A stretch of 64,000 nt of DNA from Nitrospira sp. (GTDB lineage Bacteria > Nitrospirota > Nitrospiria > Nitrospirales > Nitrospiraceae). Positions 25,495 through 34,458 of the stretch are shown here, in pieces. The position numbers were made by a program, and so were the translations under genes. Below the pieces are notes generated by a model. It was not told where the DNA came from, searched no databases, and saw nothing but the letters and a program-made list of their open reading frames with translations. How positions within the stretch are numbered: the stretch's first letter is position 1; each line of letters begins with the position of its first letter. The DNA is taken from positions 2,108,001 to 2,172,000 of the forward strand of contig CP060499.1 of NCBI GenBank assembly GCA_024760525.1, read 5' to 3'.

Positions 25495-26202
25495 CTATGC
25501 GGTCATCAGATAGCGAGCCCCCGATTGCACACCGCGTACCGTCGCGAGTGCCCCAGCCCCTTGTAGCAACAACAGGTCGAGTGCAGACAGATTCGGTTCA
25601 AACGGCTCGTACATCTGGCGATAGATCGGGTGTTTGAACGCTTGCATTTCAAGTCGAATGCCGGAAGCCTCAAATCGTGGTGTGTCCATGTAGTGCTCGG
25701 CCCCTGGCCCGGCGAGGTACTGCGTCGCACCCACCGCCCGGCACAGATCGATCAGCCGATCCGTCGGCTCTTCACGGGACAGATGATCGGATGCGTTCTG
25801 CACCGGTGTGGTAATCCCGTAGGCCTTGAGTAGCCATTGCACGACAGCCTTGTTGAGATCGCTCAGCTTGGTCCACGGCTCCGAGTAGAGCTCCCGCAAC
25901 TGGGCTAGATAGTGATGCCGGTAGGGAGCCTTGGCGTAATGCATCTCCAACGCCCGGAGGTGTTGAGCCTTCCATTCGGAAGTCGGATTAATCCGCACCT
26001 CGTCGATGCGCTGACCAAAATGATGCAGGACCGGCACGGTCAGCCATTGCCATCCCTGAGCGGTCCGAATGCGATTGCGATTTTGCCACTCATTTTTCTT
26101 GAACTGCACAGTATCCAGCACGATAAAGAGGTCGGCTTGATCGATCTTGTCCAGGTACCCAAGCCAGGGCAAGAACTGTGGTTGATGAATGGTGACGCGC
26201 AT
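25495..26202 (-). CDS. wbqC: WbqC-family protein
   Basis: The protein has 235 residues. The opening MRVTIHQPQFLPWLGYLDKI and the segments VQFKKNEWQNRNRI, WLTVPV, and GPGAEHYMD are characteristic of the WbqC family. The family is common in O-antigen and capsule clusters and is suggested to act in acyl or amino-acid modification of sugars; its chemistry is not settled. It sits between the PHP-domain gene and the PIG-L deacetylase with gaps of 11-15 bp, so it is clearly part of the operon. Confidence 0.85.
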   Translation of the reverse strand: MRVTIHQPQFLPWLGYLDKIDQADLFIVLDTVQFKKNEWQNRNRIRTAQGWQWLTVPVLHHFGQRIDEVRINPTSEWKAQHLRALEMHYAKAPYRHHYLAQLRELYSEPWTKLSDLNKAVVQWLLKAYGITTPVQNASDHLSREEPTDRLIDLCRAVGATQYLAGPGAEHYMDTPRFEASGIRLEMQAFKHPIYRQMYEPFEPNLSALDLLLLQGAGALATVRGVQSGARYLMTA

Positions 26203-26217
26203 CTTCTCTCCAGATGA

Positions 26218-27801
26218 TCAGCCGACCGCTGTTAGGTTTTGATCGGCAGGCTCCGAGCCATCGGCTATTCGTTGACGGCTGCTCTGGATTGCACCGCCTG
26301 TCGGCGTGACATAGATCGGGTTGGTCAATAATTCCCCGCTTTTGCCGACGACCTCTACGCGATAGTTCAGCCATGTCCCATACCGAGCTTCGCGATCCAC
26401 AAGTTCCAGCTGTAAGGGAGTCCGGCCCTCGATTTGTTTGATGACCTTTCCGGATCGAATGACGCGGAGGTGAGCCGCGCACGGTTTTTCATCGATGGTC
26501 GAAACCCCAACACGAATAAGGATGCCATCACTGGTGCTTCCGTCAAGTATCTCGCCGATCTCCGCCGACTTGCCACCGCTCGACACCCGAAACTCGTCAA
26601 GCCGAAGCAGGACGTCCTGGTCACCTCTTGCTACAGCATAGGCTCGACCGTCTCGGAGCGCGGCCACAATACCGGCCATAGTTCGCTCAGCGGTCTTGAT
26701 GACGGTGTACACCCGGTCGAGGTCCTTTCCGGCATCGCTGGTTCCATGAAATGCGACTTCCCCGATCATGATGGGAAACTCTGCCTGGCCAGTTGCCATG
26801 TGCAATCCCAGCAACTGGTCCCACACCCCACCCGGGGTCACCACCCGCCTGGTGTCTTGGTAGAGTCCCCCAAATCCCGTATAGCCCTGCGTTAAGACCA
26901 ATGCCTCGGGATGAGGCTCTGTCTGAATCGTGACCGTTCCCAAAGGGCCAAACGAGTGCTGGCTGAAATCTCGAGCCTCCGTCATTGACCAAAAGACCAG
27001 CGCACCGCGTTCGACTGCCGTATCAATCAGGGCTTGATACGGCCTATATCCGGCTCCGCCATCATAAGAACTATATGCAGGCACCCTGACCGGCCATGCA
27101 TTGGCCATCAGCACAAGAAAGATGGCCAGAAAGGTCCCGGCAAGAACGTGACGACGGCTGCACTTGGACACAATCTCTTCAGCACATCTCCGTCTCTGAG
27201 GTTTCCACAACCAGACAATTGGAGCCAAGAGGAGAAGCGGGAGCCCATTGAACACGCTCCGCCAGCTCCACACAAACGAGAGCGAATTTCCTCGTGAAGG
27301 AAGATCCTCATAGTCTTCGACCTTTTCCAGGCCAATCACCAAGAGATTCCGCTGGGCGTTGTGCATGGTGAGATCACCATGGAACAGCGAGCCAGTCCAA
27401 TAATAATACGGAGCCACCTCGACTCCTGGAATAATGATCAGATTCGGATGGCGCCCTTGAACTGCGCGAACCTCATCGAGGAATCGTTGTAGTCCGTATT
27501 CCATAACGGATGGGAATGTCACGTGGTAGCGAAGAAGCCCTTCCAACGGATGGAGGCCATAGTCGTATCGAAGAGTAAAGTTCTCGGAGAGAATCAAGAC
27601 ATCCAACTGTTGCTGCTCAGCTCGTCTCGCCAACGATTCCAGATTTAGCAATCCCGTGCTCATCGTACTATGCACGTGAATGGCCGCCCGTAGTGAAAGT
27701 GGCGCCTGTGCCGGCCCGGCGGCAATACCTGGGACGGCAGCTGTCAGATGGACCGTCCAGGTGAAAAGCATGGTTATGATCCAAACGCTGGCGTTACACA
27801 T
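26218..27801 (-). CDS. Membrane-anchored PHP-domain hydrolase
   Basis: The protein has 527 residues from ATG 27801, which overlaps the upstream glycosyltransferase stop by 8 bp. After a signal or anchor segment (residues 1-30) comes AAIHVHSTMSTG, the HxH motif of PHP metallo-hydrolases, then LDVLILSEN and LIIIPGVEVAPYYY. Two hydrophobic helices (about 186-199 and 218-237) interrupt the domain before it continues through ALIDTAVERGALVFWSMTEA and AALRDGRAYAVARG. The last 130 residues look beta-rich. This resembles CehA/McbA-like exported phosphoesterases. A role in trimming or recycling a phospho-sugar or lipid-linked intermediate at the membrane is guesswork. The frame extends to 27921 but overlaps the glycosyltransferase, so I rejected the longer start. 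Confidence 0.7.
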   Translation of the reverse strand: MCNASVWIITMLFTWTVHLTAAVPGIAAGPAQAPLSLRAAIHVHSTMSTGLLNLESLARRAEQQQLDVLILSENFTLRYDYGLHPLEGLLRYHVTFPSVMEYGLQRFLDEVRAVQGRHPNLIIIPGVEVAPYYYWTGSLFHGDLTMHNAQRNLLVIGLEKVEDYEDLPSRGNSLSFVWSWRSVFNGLPLLLLAPIVWLWKPQRRRCAEEIVSKCSRRHVLAGTFLAIFLVLMANAWPVRVPAYSSYDGGAGYRPYQALIDTAVERGALVFWSMTEARDFSQHSFGPLGTVTIQTEPHPEALVLTQGYTGFGGLYQDTRRVVTPGGVWDQLLGLHMATGQAEFPIMIGEVAFHGTSDAGKDLDRVYTVIKTAERTMAGIVAALRDGRAYAVARGDQDVLLRLDEFRVSSGGKSAEIGEILDGSTSDGILIRVGVSTIDEKPCAAHLRVIRSGKVIKQIEGRTPLQLELVDREARYGTWLNYRVEVVGKSGELLTNPIYVTPTGGAIQSSRQRIADGSEPADQNLTAVG

Positions 27802-28981
27802 GACCGACCGCAGCCTCTCTGTAGACCGACTCGATGGCTCGGACCATAGCCGGGATACCGTGGCTCGCTCCGACGCGTTGCATCGCCCTTGTTCCAAGCT
27901 CACCTGCCCACACGGGATCATTCAGTACACGCCGTATCGCACCGGCCAACGCTGCACCATTTCCCGGGGGAACAAGGAGGCCGTTCTTCCCATCCTCAAT
28001 GAGAGCGGGAATCCCGCCTACTCGGCTGGCTATCACGGGAAGCCCCGCTGCCATCGCTTCGATCAACGCCCGCCCCATCCCTTCATTGAGCGACGGCAAT
28101 ACGAAACAATCCATGCCTACCAGACAAACCTCGATATCCTCTCGATAACCGACACAATGCACGCAGTGGCTGATTCCACGCTCCTGCGCCCGATTCAGCA
28201 GCGCGTCTCGCTGATCGCCGCTGCCGACAATGACGAGATGCAGCTGGGGATACTCGTGTTGCAAAAGGGCCACCGCATCGACTAAGAATCGATGCCCCTT
28301 GATATCGGTCAGCCAACCCACGGAACCGATGACTGTTGCGTCCGGTGGACAACCGAACCAATCAGGCACCAGTCGTCCTTCCATACGAGCATTCTTGAAA
28401 CGGTGGATGTCGATCCCGCTTGGAATCACGGCAAAGCGATCGGCCCGTCCTACACCCCGCTCAAGATGTTCACGTGTTTCTGCGGTGGTGAGCCCAATCA
28501 AGTAATCGGTGATCCTAGCCAACGCTCGTTCGATCTGAAGAAACACCCACGAAGCCACCGATCCAAAATGGCCGTAGAAGACATGCCCGTGCGGAGTATG
28601 AACGATCGCCGGAACCCCCATGATCCAAGCAGCCAACCGTCCCAACACTCCTGCCTTAGATGTGTGTGTGTGCACGACGCGGGGCCGTTCCTGTCGCAAC
28701 AGGGAGACTAGCTTCCAGAGTGCAATGACATCGGACCCTGGGCTGATGTGACGAACCAGCGACGGGACGACGTAGTAACGAATCGACTCCTTCTCTAAGA
28801 GCCGAAGATTCTCCATGGTCGCCGCCACTCCCCCCTGAGCGTCCCAGGTGCGCGCTTCACCTGCGATCACAACCGGTTCGAACTGGGTGCGATCTTGCCC
28901 TAATACTGTCAGCATGGTGTTCCGAGCAGAACCCCCTTGATCAAGCCGAGTAATGATGTGCACGACCTTGTGAGCTGCCAT
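27794..28981 (-). CDS. GT4-type glycosyltransferase
   Basis: A 395-residue GT-B enzyme. The N-terminal half has HIITRLDQGGSARN and VVHTHTSKAGVLGRLAAW; the C-terminal half has SVGWLTDIKGHRFLVDA and the donor-binding NEGMGRALIEAMAAGLPVIAS, the E-x7-E element of family GT4. It probably adds a hexose from a nucleotide sugar to the lipid-linked repeat unit on the cytosolic face. Donor and acceptor cannot be read from sequence. Gaps to neighbours are 10 bp upstream and an 8-bp overlap downstream. Confidence 0.85.
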   Translation of the reverse strand: MAAHKVVHIITRLDQGGSARNTMLTVLGQDRTQFEPVVIAGEARTWDAQGGVAATMENLRLLEKESIRYYVVPSLVRHISPGSDVIALWKLVSLLRQERPRVVHTHTSKAGVLGRLAAWIMGVPAIVHTPHGHVFYGHFGSVASWVFLQIERALARITDYLIGLTTAETREHLERGVGRADRFAVIPSGIDIHRFKNARMEGRLVPDWFGCPPDATVIGSVGWLTDIKGHRFLVDAVALLQHEYPQLHLVIVGSGDQRDALLNRAQERGISHCVHCVGYREDIEVCLVGMDCFVLPSLNEGMGRALIEAMAAGLPVIASRVGGIPALIEDGKNGLLVPPGNGAALAGAIRRVLNDPVWAGELGTRAMQRVGASHGIPAMVRAIESVYREAAVGHV

Positions 28982-28991
28982 CTGTCCTGTT

Positions 28992-30215
28992 CTACGCAGC
29001 CATCCGAAACGCCATTGGGTTGTCCAACATTCTGACTAACTCGGTACAATGTTGTGTCCAATTGTAGCGATGCTCGATCAGAGCTCGCCCCTTTTTCGCC
29101 AGGCGAACCGCCTCACCCGGTTCCTGCAAACGTCTCAAGACCCGTTCAAGGGCCTCAGCAATCGAACGACCATCCGCCCCTTGAGCAACCAAGATGGGGT
29201 CGACCTGGTTCAAGACTTCAGGAATGGCGCCAACCGGCGTCCCCAGGACCGGTGTTCCACAGGCCAGAGCCTCAACCATCACCAACCCAAACCCCTCCAA
29301 CTGAAGACTCGGCATCAACACAAGATCGGCTGCCTGATAGTATTGACGGAGTTGGGATTCTGGAATGAATCCGGCGAGGCGTACAACGTCCTGCAACCTT
29401 TTTCGCCGAATGTCCGCTTGAAGGTGTTCACGGAGCGGGCCTTCTCCCCCGATCACCAGCACGAATCGGTGCTCGGCGGTATTCAACATCTGTATCGCAC
29501 TGAGCAAATTTTCCAACCCCATCCTCGGCACGAGATTGCGAACCGTGAAGAGGACCGTGTGGTTGTCCGGCAGGTTGAGCGCGGCTCTTGCGAAGTTCCG
29601 CTCTCCTGAAGGCATAAAGGCTTGCGGATCGACCGCTCCAGGAATCAGTCCTATGCGATCGGCCGAGATCCCGTGCGTGCCTATCACCCGCTGGCGCATG
29701 AACTGACTGAGGACCACCACACGGTGGCATCGGGACATGACTGCGTGTTCCACCGAGCGCCTGCCTCGAAGATTGGCATGTCGACGCAAGCTCGTGATGG
29801 TCGATCGAGCCGGAGCCTGTCTCGTCCCATATTCCTCGTGAGCGAGAGAGTGGCAAATATAGATCCATCGTGACGCCGCATGGCGGCGCGACAGAATCGG
29901 TCCGAGTCCGGCCATGGACTGATGCACGATGACGGCATCCAGCGGTTCGGTTGCGCGGAGACGGTCGAAGTACTCGACCGATCGGCGCACCGAGGACCAG
30001 AGAAACGCCGCTTCATGCCTCCGGCTGACGGGATACCGCCATTCCCGGAGACCATCCACCTCGATCACGCCTTCCGGCTCATTCTCCGGAGCTCGCGCGA
30101 GCAACTCCACCCGATGTCCGAGCGCTGCCAACCCCAAAGCTTGATTGCGCAGCACGCGCTCCGCCCCGCCGATCACGCGTTGTGCCGAGACTTCGGCCAG
30201 TAATAGTATGTTCAT
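28992..30215 (-). CDS. GT4-type glycosyltransferase
   Basis: The enzyme has 407 residues. The opening MNILLLAEVSAQRVIGGAERVLRN is the glycine-rich acceptor-side loop. HQSMAGLGPILSRRHA and ICHSLAHEEYG are unusual for the family, while TVRNLVPRMGLENLL and LEGFGLVMVEALACGTPVLGTPVG (E-x7-E) are standard. The ATG overlaps the asnB stop by 4 bp. The substrate is unknown. Confidence 0.85.
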   Translation of the reverse strand: MNILLLAEVSAQRVIGGAERVLRNQALGLAALGHRVELLARAPENEPEGVIEVDGLREWRYPVSRRHEAAFLWSSVRRSVEYFDRLRATEPLDAVIVHQSMAGLGPILSRRHAASRWIYICHSLAHEEYGTRQAPARSTITSLRRHANLRGRRSVEHAVMSRCHRVVVLSQFMRQRVIGTHGISADRIGLIPGAVDPQAFMPSGERNFARAALNLPDNHTVLFTVRNLVPRMGLENLLSAIQMLNTAEHRFVLVIGGEGPLREHLQADIRRKRLQDVVRLAGFIPESQLRQYYQAADLVLMPSLQLEGFGLVMVEALACGTPVLGTPVGAIPEVLNQVDPILVAQGADGRSIAEALERVLRRLQEPGEAVRLAKKGRALIEHRYNWTQHCTELVRMLDNPMAFRMAA

Positions 30216-32143
30216 GCGCTCGCCACGACCTCCGTTCTGTCATGGGAACCGGCACGCACCCGTCGATGCCAGAGTTCCAGCACGATCAGTGCGTAGAGTT
30301 GATCCGAACAGTTTCGACGGCCGGCGTCATGCTCTTCCCATAGCCATTGTACGTAGCGCGGTTTCACATAGCCTCGTTTCCTGATCACATCATCCGATAA
30401 TAGGTCGTGTGCCATCTCACGAAGGTCCTCTCGAAGCCATCGAGCCATCGGCACCATGAACCCTTGCTTGGGTGCATGAAGAATCCGATCCGGCAGGATC
30501 CCTCGCAGCATTCGACGCATGAATCCTTTCAAGCGCCAACCGGCAAACCGCATCGAAGACGGGACCCGCAGCGCTGCGGTCACCAGTTGCTGGTCGCAAA
30601 ATGGAACGCGCAGCTCGAGCGAATGCACCATGCTCATTCGATCCCCCATGCGCAGGAGATCATCCGGCAGATAGCTCTGTAGGTCCACGCCCATGGCACA
30701 ATTCATGGGATCGGTTGAGGGCCACTGGTCGAACAACTCGTCGGCAAGTCCTCGCGGCCTCTCACCGGCAAACATGGCCTCCAATTGGTCCCCCCAGAGA
30801 GTGCCGTCCCATTCAGCAGGAATAAACGTGGTCCACCGGCGGTACTGCTCTGGAAGCGGGAGATGGCCACCCTGGAGAAATCGTTTCAGGCGGGCAGCGT
30901 GATCGCGGCTGGTTCCTCGCTCGCCAATGGATGCACTCCATTGAGCTATCCGTTCACGGAGCTTCAGTGGGAGGCGTTGATACTGTGCGGCGGTGCGCAT
31001 GCCAAGATATCGAGGATACCCACCGAAGAGTTCGTCTCCACCGATCCCCGAGAGCGCAACCGTGACGGTTTGCCGAGCGATTTCAGACACCAAATAGGTC
31101 GGAATGGCCGATGAGTCGGCGAATGGCTCGCCCATCCCCTCGACCACCTTCTCGATAAGGGCAACCGCATCCGGTTTCAGAATCGTTTCGGTATGGGTTG
31201 TCTTGAAATGAGCAGCCAGAAAGCGCGCCGATTCCAGTTCACTGAACGATTGATCGGCAGGATGCTCATATCCGATCGTGAAGGTCTTGATGGGGTCTGT
31301 CTGGTATTTGGCCATGACAGCCAAGAGGGACGCGGAGTCGAGGCCGCCTGAGAGGAATAATCCCAAGGGCACATCGCTCACGAGATGAGCATGCACTGTC
31401 TCCTCAAACGCGCGTAAGACTTCCGGTACGGCATCCTGGCTCGTCCACTGGCCGTCATGGTGAAGCTCATCCTCCAGACGATAGTAGCGCAGCAATTCTG
31501 TACGTCCATCCGATACCTTCAACGCTTGACCGGGACGCAGCTGTTGCACGCCGGCGACAGCCGTGGCAGATCCCGGTATGTATAAATGCGTCAAATATTC
31601 GGCGATGCTTTCGGGACAGAGCTGCCAATCGGGCAAGGCCTCGAGTAATGAGGGAATCTCCGATGAAAATACCACGCACCTTTCCCCACCGGCTTCGGGG
31701 CAGCGGATCGCATAGTACAGCGGTTTGATGCCAAGACGATCACGGATCAACCATGCGCAGCGACGCTCCTGATCCCACAAGGCAATGGCAAACATGCCTC
31801 GCAATCGGCGAAACGCCTCGAACCCTTCATCTTCATACAAATGGACCAGGACTTCCGTATCACACTGATTCGTCAGGTGGTGCCCTCTGTTCAACAGCTC
31901 TTTCCGCAATTCTCGGTAGTTGTAGATCTCGCCGTTCATGATGGCCCACACGGTACCCGTCTCATTGCTGACCGGTTGCCGGCCACCTTCCGGATCGATC
32001 ACTCGAAGTCTCCGCACGCCAAGCGCGATTCCAGATTGCCGATAGACTCCTTCCTCGTCCGGACCACGATGGACCAGTCTTCCAAGCATTGCGTGGACCG
32101 CCGTGCCGTCATTCTGTCCTATGACTCCGCAAATTCCGCACAT
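30212..32143 (-). CDS. asnB: Glutamine-hydrolysing asparagine synthase-type amidotransferase
   Basis: The protein has 643 residues. MCGICGVIGQNDG places the nucleophile Cys2 of the class II glutaminase at the N-terminus, followed by RLVHRGPDEEG, NGEIYNYRELR and the synthetase site PLGLFLSGGLDSASLLA. The C-terminal half continues normally to about residue 620. ATG 32143 is required because Cys must follow the start Met; the open frame to 32395 is rejected. In polysaccharide clusters such enzymes often amidate sugar carboxylates (exosortase- and capsule-type AsnB) and need not make free asparagine, so the acceptor is uncertain. It lies 4 bp after the small membrane protein gene and overlaps the next glycosyltransferase by 4 bp. 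Confidence 0.9.
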   Translation of the reverse strand: MCGICGVIGQNDGTAVHAMLGRLVHRGPDEEGVYRQSGIALGVRRLRVIDPEGGRQPVSNETGTVWAIMNGEIYNYRELRKELLNRGHHLTNQCDTEVLVHLYEDEGFEAFRRLRGMFAIALWDQERRCAWLIRDRLGIKPLYYAIRCPEAGGERCVVFSSEIPSLLEALPDWQLCPESIAEYLTHLYIPGSATAVAGVQQLRPGQALKVSDGRTELLRYYRLEDELHHDGQWTSQDAVPEVLRAFEETVHAHLVSDVPLGLFLSGGLDSASLLAVMAKYQTDPIKTFTIGYEHPADQSFSELESARFLAAHFKTTHTETILKPDAVALIEKVVEGMGEPFADSSAIPTYLVSEIARQTVTVALSGIGGDELFGGYPRYLGMRTAAQYQRLPLKLRERIAQWSASIGERGTSRDHAARLKRFLQGGHLPLPEQYRRWTTFIPAEWDGTLWGDQLEAMFAGERPRGLADELFDQWPSTDPMNCAMGVDLQSYLPDDLLRMGDRMSMVHSLELRVPFCDQQLVTAALRVPSSMRFAGWRLKGFMRRMLRGILPDRILHAPKQGFMVPMARWLREDLREMAHDLLSDDVIRKRGYVKPRYVQWLWEEHDAGRRNCSDQLYALIVLELWHRRVRAGSHDRTEVVASA

Positions 32144-32147
32144 GGAA

Positions 32148-32399
32148 CTATTTCCCCTTGTCGAGTACGGCACGATCGCGACGCTCCAACTCTTGCCGCT
32201 CGCGTTCGTGTTGTGGCGATACCGATTGCGGCGGAACGTCCACCGGTTCATATCGCGTATGCTTCGCGCTTCCGACTGACTCCAGGAGTGTGCGCACACC
32301 GAGTGCCGCCATGGCGCCGAGAAGGCACAACAACAAGATCGCACCCCATCCGCGCAGTGTCCGTTTCCAAGACCGCTTGTGCGCCAAATAGGCACTCAT
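32148..32399 (-). CDS. Small single-span membrane protein
   Basis: The frame has 83 codons. A basic start (HKRSWKRTLRG) precedes one transmembrane helix (WGAILLLCLLGAMAALGVRTLL, about residues 17-38). A polar, charged C-terminal half rich in Glu and Arg follows. AGGA lies 7 nt before the ATG. It fills the space between the methyltransferase (5 bp) and asnB (4 bp), which is the spacing expected of a real operon gene. I recognise no family. It may anchor or stabilise a membrane glycan complex. Confidence 0.6.
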   Translation of the reverse strand: MSAYLAHKRSWKRTLRGWGAILLLCLLGAMAALGVRTLLESVGSAKHTRYEPVDVPPQSVSPQHERERQELERRDRAVLDKGK

Positions 32400-32404
32400 G
32401 GTTC

Positions 32405-33286
32405 CTATCCTGGTCGCTGAGCGACGATTTCAAACGAGGGAGCGCACAGGAGACGACCGCTCGTTACGTAGTACACAGTCTGAGATAGCGGCCACAGTAC
32501 TGTTCGGCTGACTGTCCATTTCAATCGGCTCACCCATGGGTGCACGGGAGACAAGGGACCTCGGCTGGGCCTGGAATTGCGCAGGCTGATGATGCTGAGC
32601 CCGGCTCGTTCCATCAAGGTCGTCAGCGCTCTGGCAGTGTAAAGATACCAATGGAAGGCTTGGTCATATTGGGAGCCGATCCAGCGAGCGGGGTTCCGCA
32701 TCGATAGATGGAACACTCCGTTTGTCGCGCGCACCAGCATCAGTCCCTTCGGTGTGAGGAGGTTGCTCGCTTGCTGAAGCATGACTGACGGGTCGGCCAC
32801 GGTTTCCAGCACGTTGATCAAGGTCACGACATCGAATCGCGGCACCTGTTCACCATCCCCAAGCGTGTGGGGCGGTAACATAGGGAACCCCTTCTGCGCG
32901 GCTCGAAGCGCGGCCTGTTTGGATAGTTCGATTCCCGAGCAGTTCCATCCGCCCTCTCGACAGAGCAACAGGAACCCTCCATCTCCACACCCGATATCAA
33001 GCAGGGTACCTGAGGGCGATCGATACGAAGACAGGTGCTTCAACACACTTCGAAACACCGGCTGACGATCATCTAAGGCTTCGACGGCTCCATAATCACC
33101 ATCGTAGCTTTCACGAAAATAGTCTTCGACTGACTCGCGTGCCGGGCGAGGAGAGAGAAACACGAGCTCACACGTGGGACACTGAACATACCGCCTGGTT
33201 GGAGTGTGAAATACCTCGGACGGCGGTTCCAGAGTTCCGCAGGGACATATGCTGGAAGCTTCTTGGAGAGCGCTTGCCGCGTTCAT
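32405..33286 (-). CDS. SAM-dependent methyltransferase with N-terminal zinc motif
   Basis: The protein has 293 residues. CPCG near residue 14 and CPTCELVFLSPRP near 37 make a four-cysteine zinc site that is frequent in this methyltransferase group. The class I core follows: TLLDIGCGDGGFLLLC (SAM motif I), FDVVTLINVLETVADP and LTPKGLMLV. The likely target is a sugar of the glycan. It overlaps the upstream glycosyltransferase by 4 bp. Confidence 0.85.
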   Translation of the reverse strand: MNAASALQEASSICPCGTLEPPSEVFHTPTRRYVQCPTCELVFLSPRPARESVEDYFRESYDGDYGAVEALDDRQPVFRSVLKHLSSYRSPSGTLLDIGCGDGGFLLLCREGGWNCSGIELSKQAALRAAQKGFPMLPPHTLGDGEQVPRFDVVTLINVLETVADPSVMLQQASNLLTPKGLMLVRATNGVFHLSMRNPARWIGSQYDQAFHWYLYTARALTTLMERAGLSIISLRNSRPSRGPLSPVHPWVSRLKWTVSRTVLWPLSQTVYYVTSGRLLCAPSFEIVAQRPG

Positions 33287-34458
33287 GCCGCTTCCTTCTG
33301 CACCTCTGGAGGTGCAACCGCCGATGAGCTGCGCAAGGCCGGCATCGCCTCTTCAAATACCTTGACCGTGTCTTGAACCATTTTCCCTGCCGTAAACCGC
33401 GCTGCCACTTCTTGTTGCCCTGTCTTGCCCATTCGCGCGGCCCAAGCCGGATCCCGAAGCATACTCCGAATCGCCGCTTCCAAGGCATGGGAGTTCCTCG
33501 GGGGAACCAGTAGGCCGTTGCTGCCGTCGCGGACGATCTCCGGCACACCATTGACGCTCGTTGCAACAACGGGCCGGCACATGGCCAACGCCTCTAGGAC
33601 TACAAAGGGAAACCCTTCTGACAGGGAAGGCAACACGACCACATCTGCTGCGGCATACCAGTCTCCCACGTCGTCCCGAGCGCCCACAAACCGACAGGAC
33701 TGCTCAACTCCCTTCTCTCTCGCCAAGGTCCTGAGGACTTCCCGACATTCACCTTCCCCAACAAACAAGCAAACCAGTGACGGCCATTCTTCCAGAAGAC
33801 CGGGGAGAGCACCGATCAAAAACCGATGGCCCTTTTCCTCCGTGAGTCTCGCGACTGTGAGGAGCGCGGGCCCATTTCCTACACACCATTCTCTCCTGAT
33901 CTTGTTGCGATTTCCCCAACCGGAGAACGAAAGGAGGTCAATCCCGTTCCAAACCGTCGTCGTTCTCGCAGCAGCAGCGGGGCAGTCGGCCAGGACATCT
34001 CGCTTGATGGCATCGGAGACACAAATCAGTCGATCGGCCTGTGGAAGCAGAGCCCGCAGGATCGCGATATAGAAAGACCGTTTGGCCGGGTTGATTTCGT
34101 AATCTCTGATGGAGTTGTGTATCGTCGCCACCACGCAAGGCACTCCGGCCAACCATGCTGCCAGGCGCCCATACACGTTCGCGCGCGCCCCATGCGTTTG
34201 GAGAACCGTCACCTTGTTCTGCTTGAGTACGTATGCCAGCCGCAGGAGCGCCAACGGATTGAAGAGCGGGGTCAGGGGGACGACGCTGGTCGGAACCTTC
34301 TTTGATATCATTCTCCCGACAAACGGACCCGGTTCCGGACAGATCAGGAGCGGACGAAAACGGGTGTGGTCCAATCGATCAAACAGCAGTTCCAGATACC
34401 GCTCACCTCCACCATACCCGGCTGAGCCGGCCAGTTGCGCCAGAACGACCGGCTTCAT
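33283..34458 (-). CDS. GT4-type glycosyltransferase
   Basis: The enzyme has 391 residues from ATG 34458, which follows GGAGG by 5 nt and overlaps the preceding methyltransferase stop by ATGA. The features are LAGSAGYGGGERYLELL, TVLQTHGARANVYGRLAAWLAG, LLTVARLTEEKGHRFLIGA and SEGFPFVVLEALAMCRPVVATSVNG (E-x7-E). The longer frame to 34527 lies inside the methyltransferase and is rejected. The donor is unknown. Confidence 0.85.
   Translation of the reverse strand: MKPVVLAQLAGSAGYGGGERYLELLFDRLDHTRFRPLLICPEPGPFVGRMISKKVPTSVVPLTPLFNPLALLRLAYVLKQNKVTVLQTHGARANVYGRLAAWLAGVPCVVATIHNSIRDYEINPAKRSFYIAILRALLPQADRLICVSDAIKRDVLADCPAAAARTTTVWNGIDLLSFSGWGNRNKIRREWCVGNGPALLTVARLTEEKGHRFLIGALPGLLEEWPSLVCLFVGEGECREVLRTLAREKGVEQSCRFVGARDDVGDWYAAADVVVLPSLSEGFPFVVLEALAMCRPVVATSVNGVPEIVRDGSNGLLVPPRNSHALEAAIRSMLRDPAWAARMGKTGQQEVAARFTAGKMVQDTVKVFEEAMPALRSSSAVAPPEVQKEAA

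Noticed and set aside
32144..32395. Extended start of asnB
   Set aside because: The catalytic Cys must be residue 2, which fixes the ATG at 32143; the extension overlaps the small membrane protein gene.
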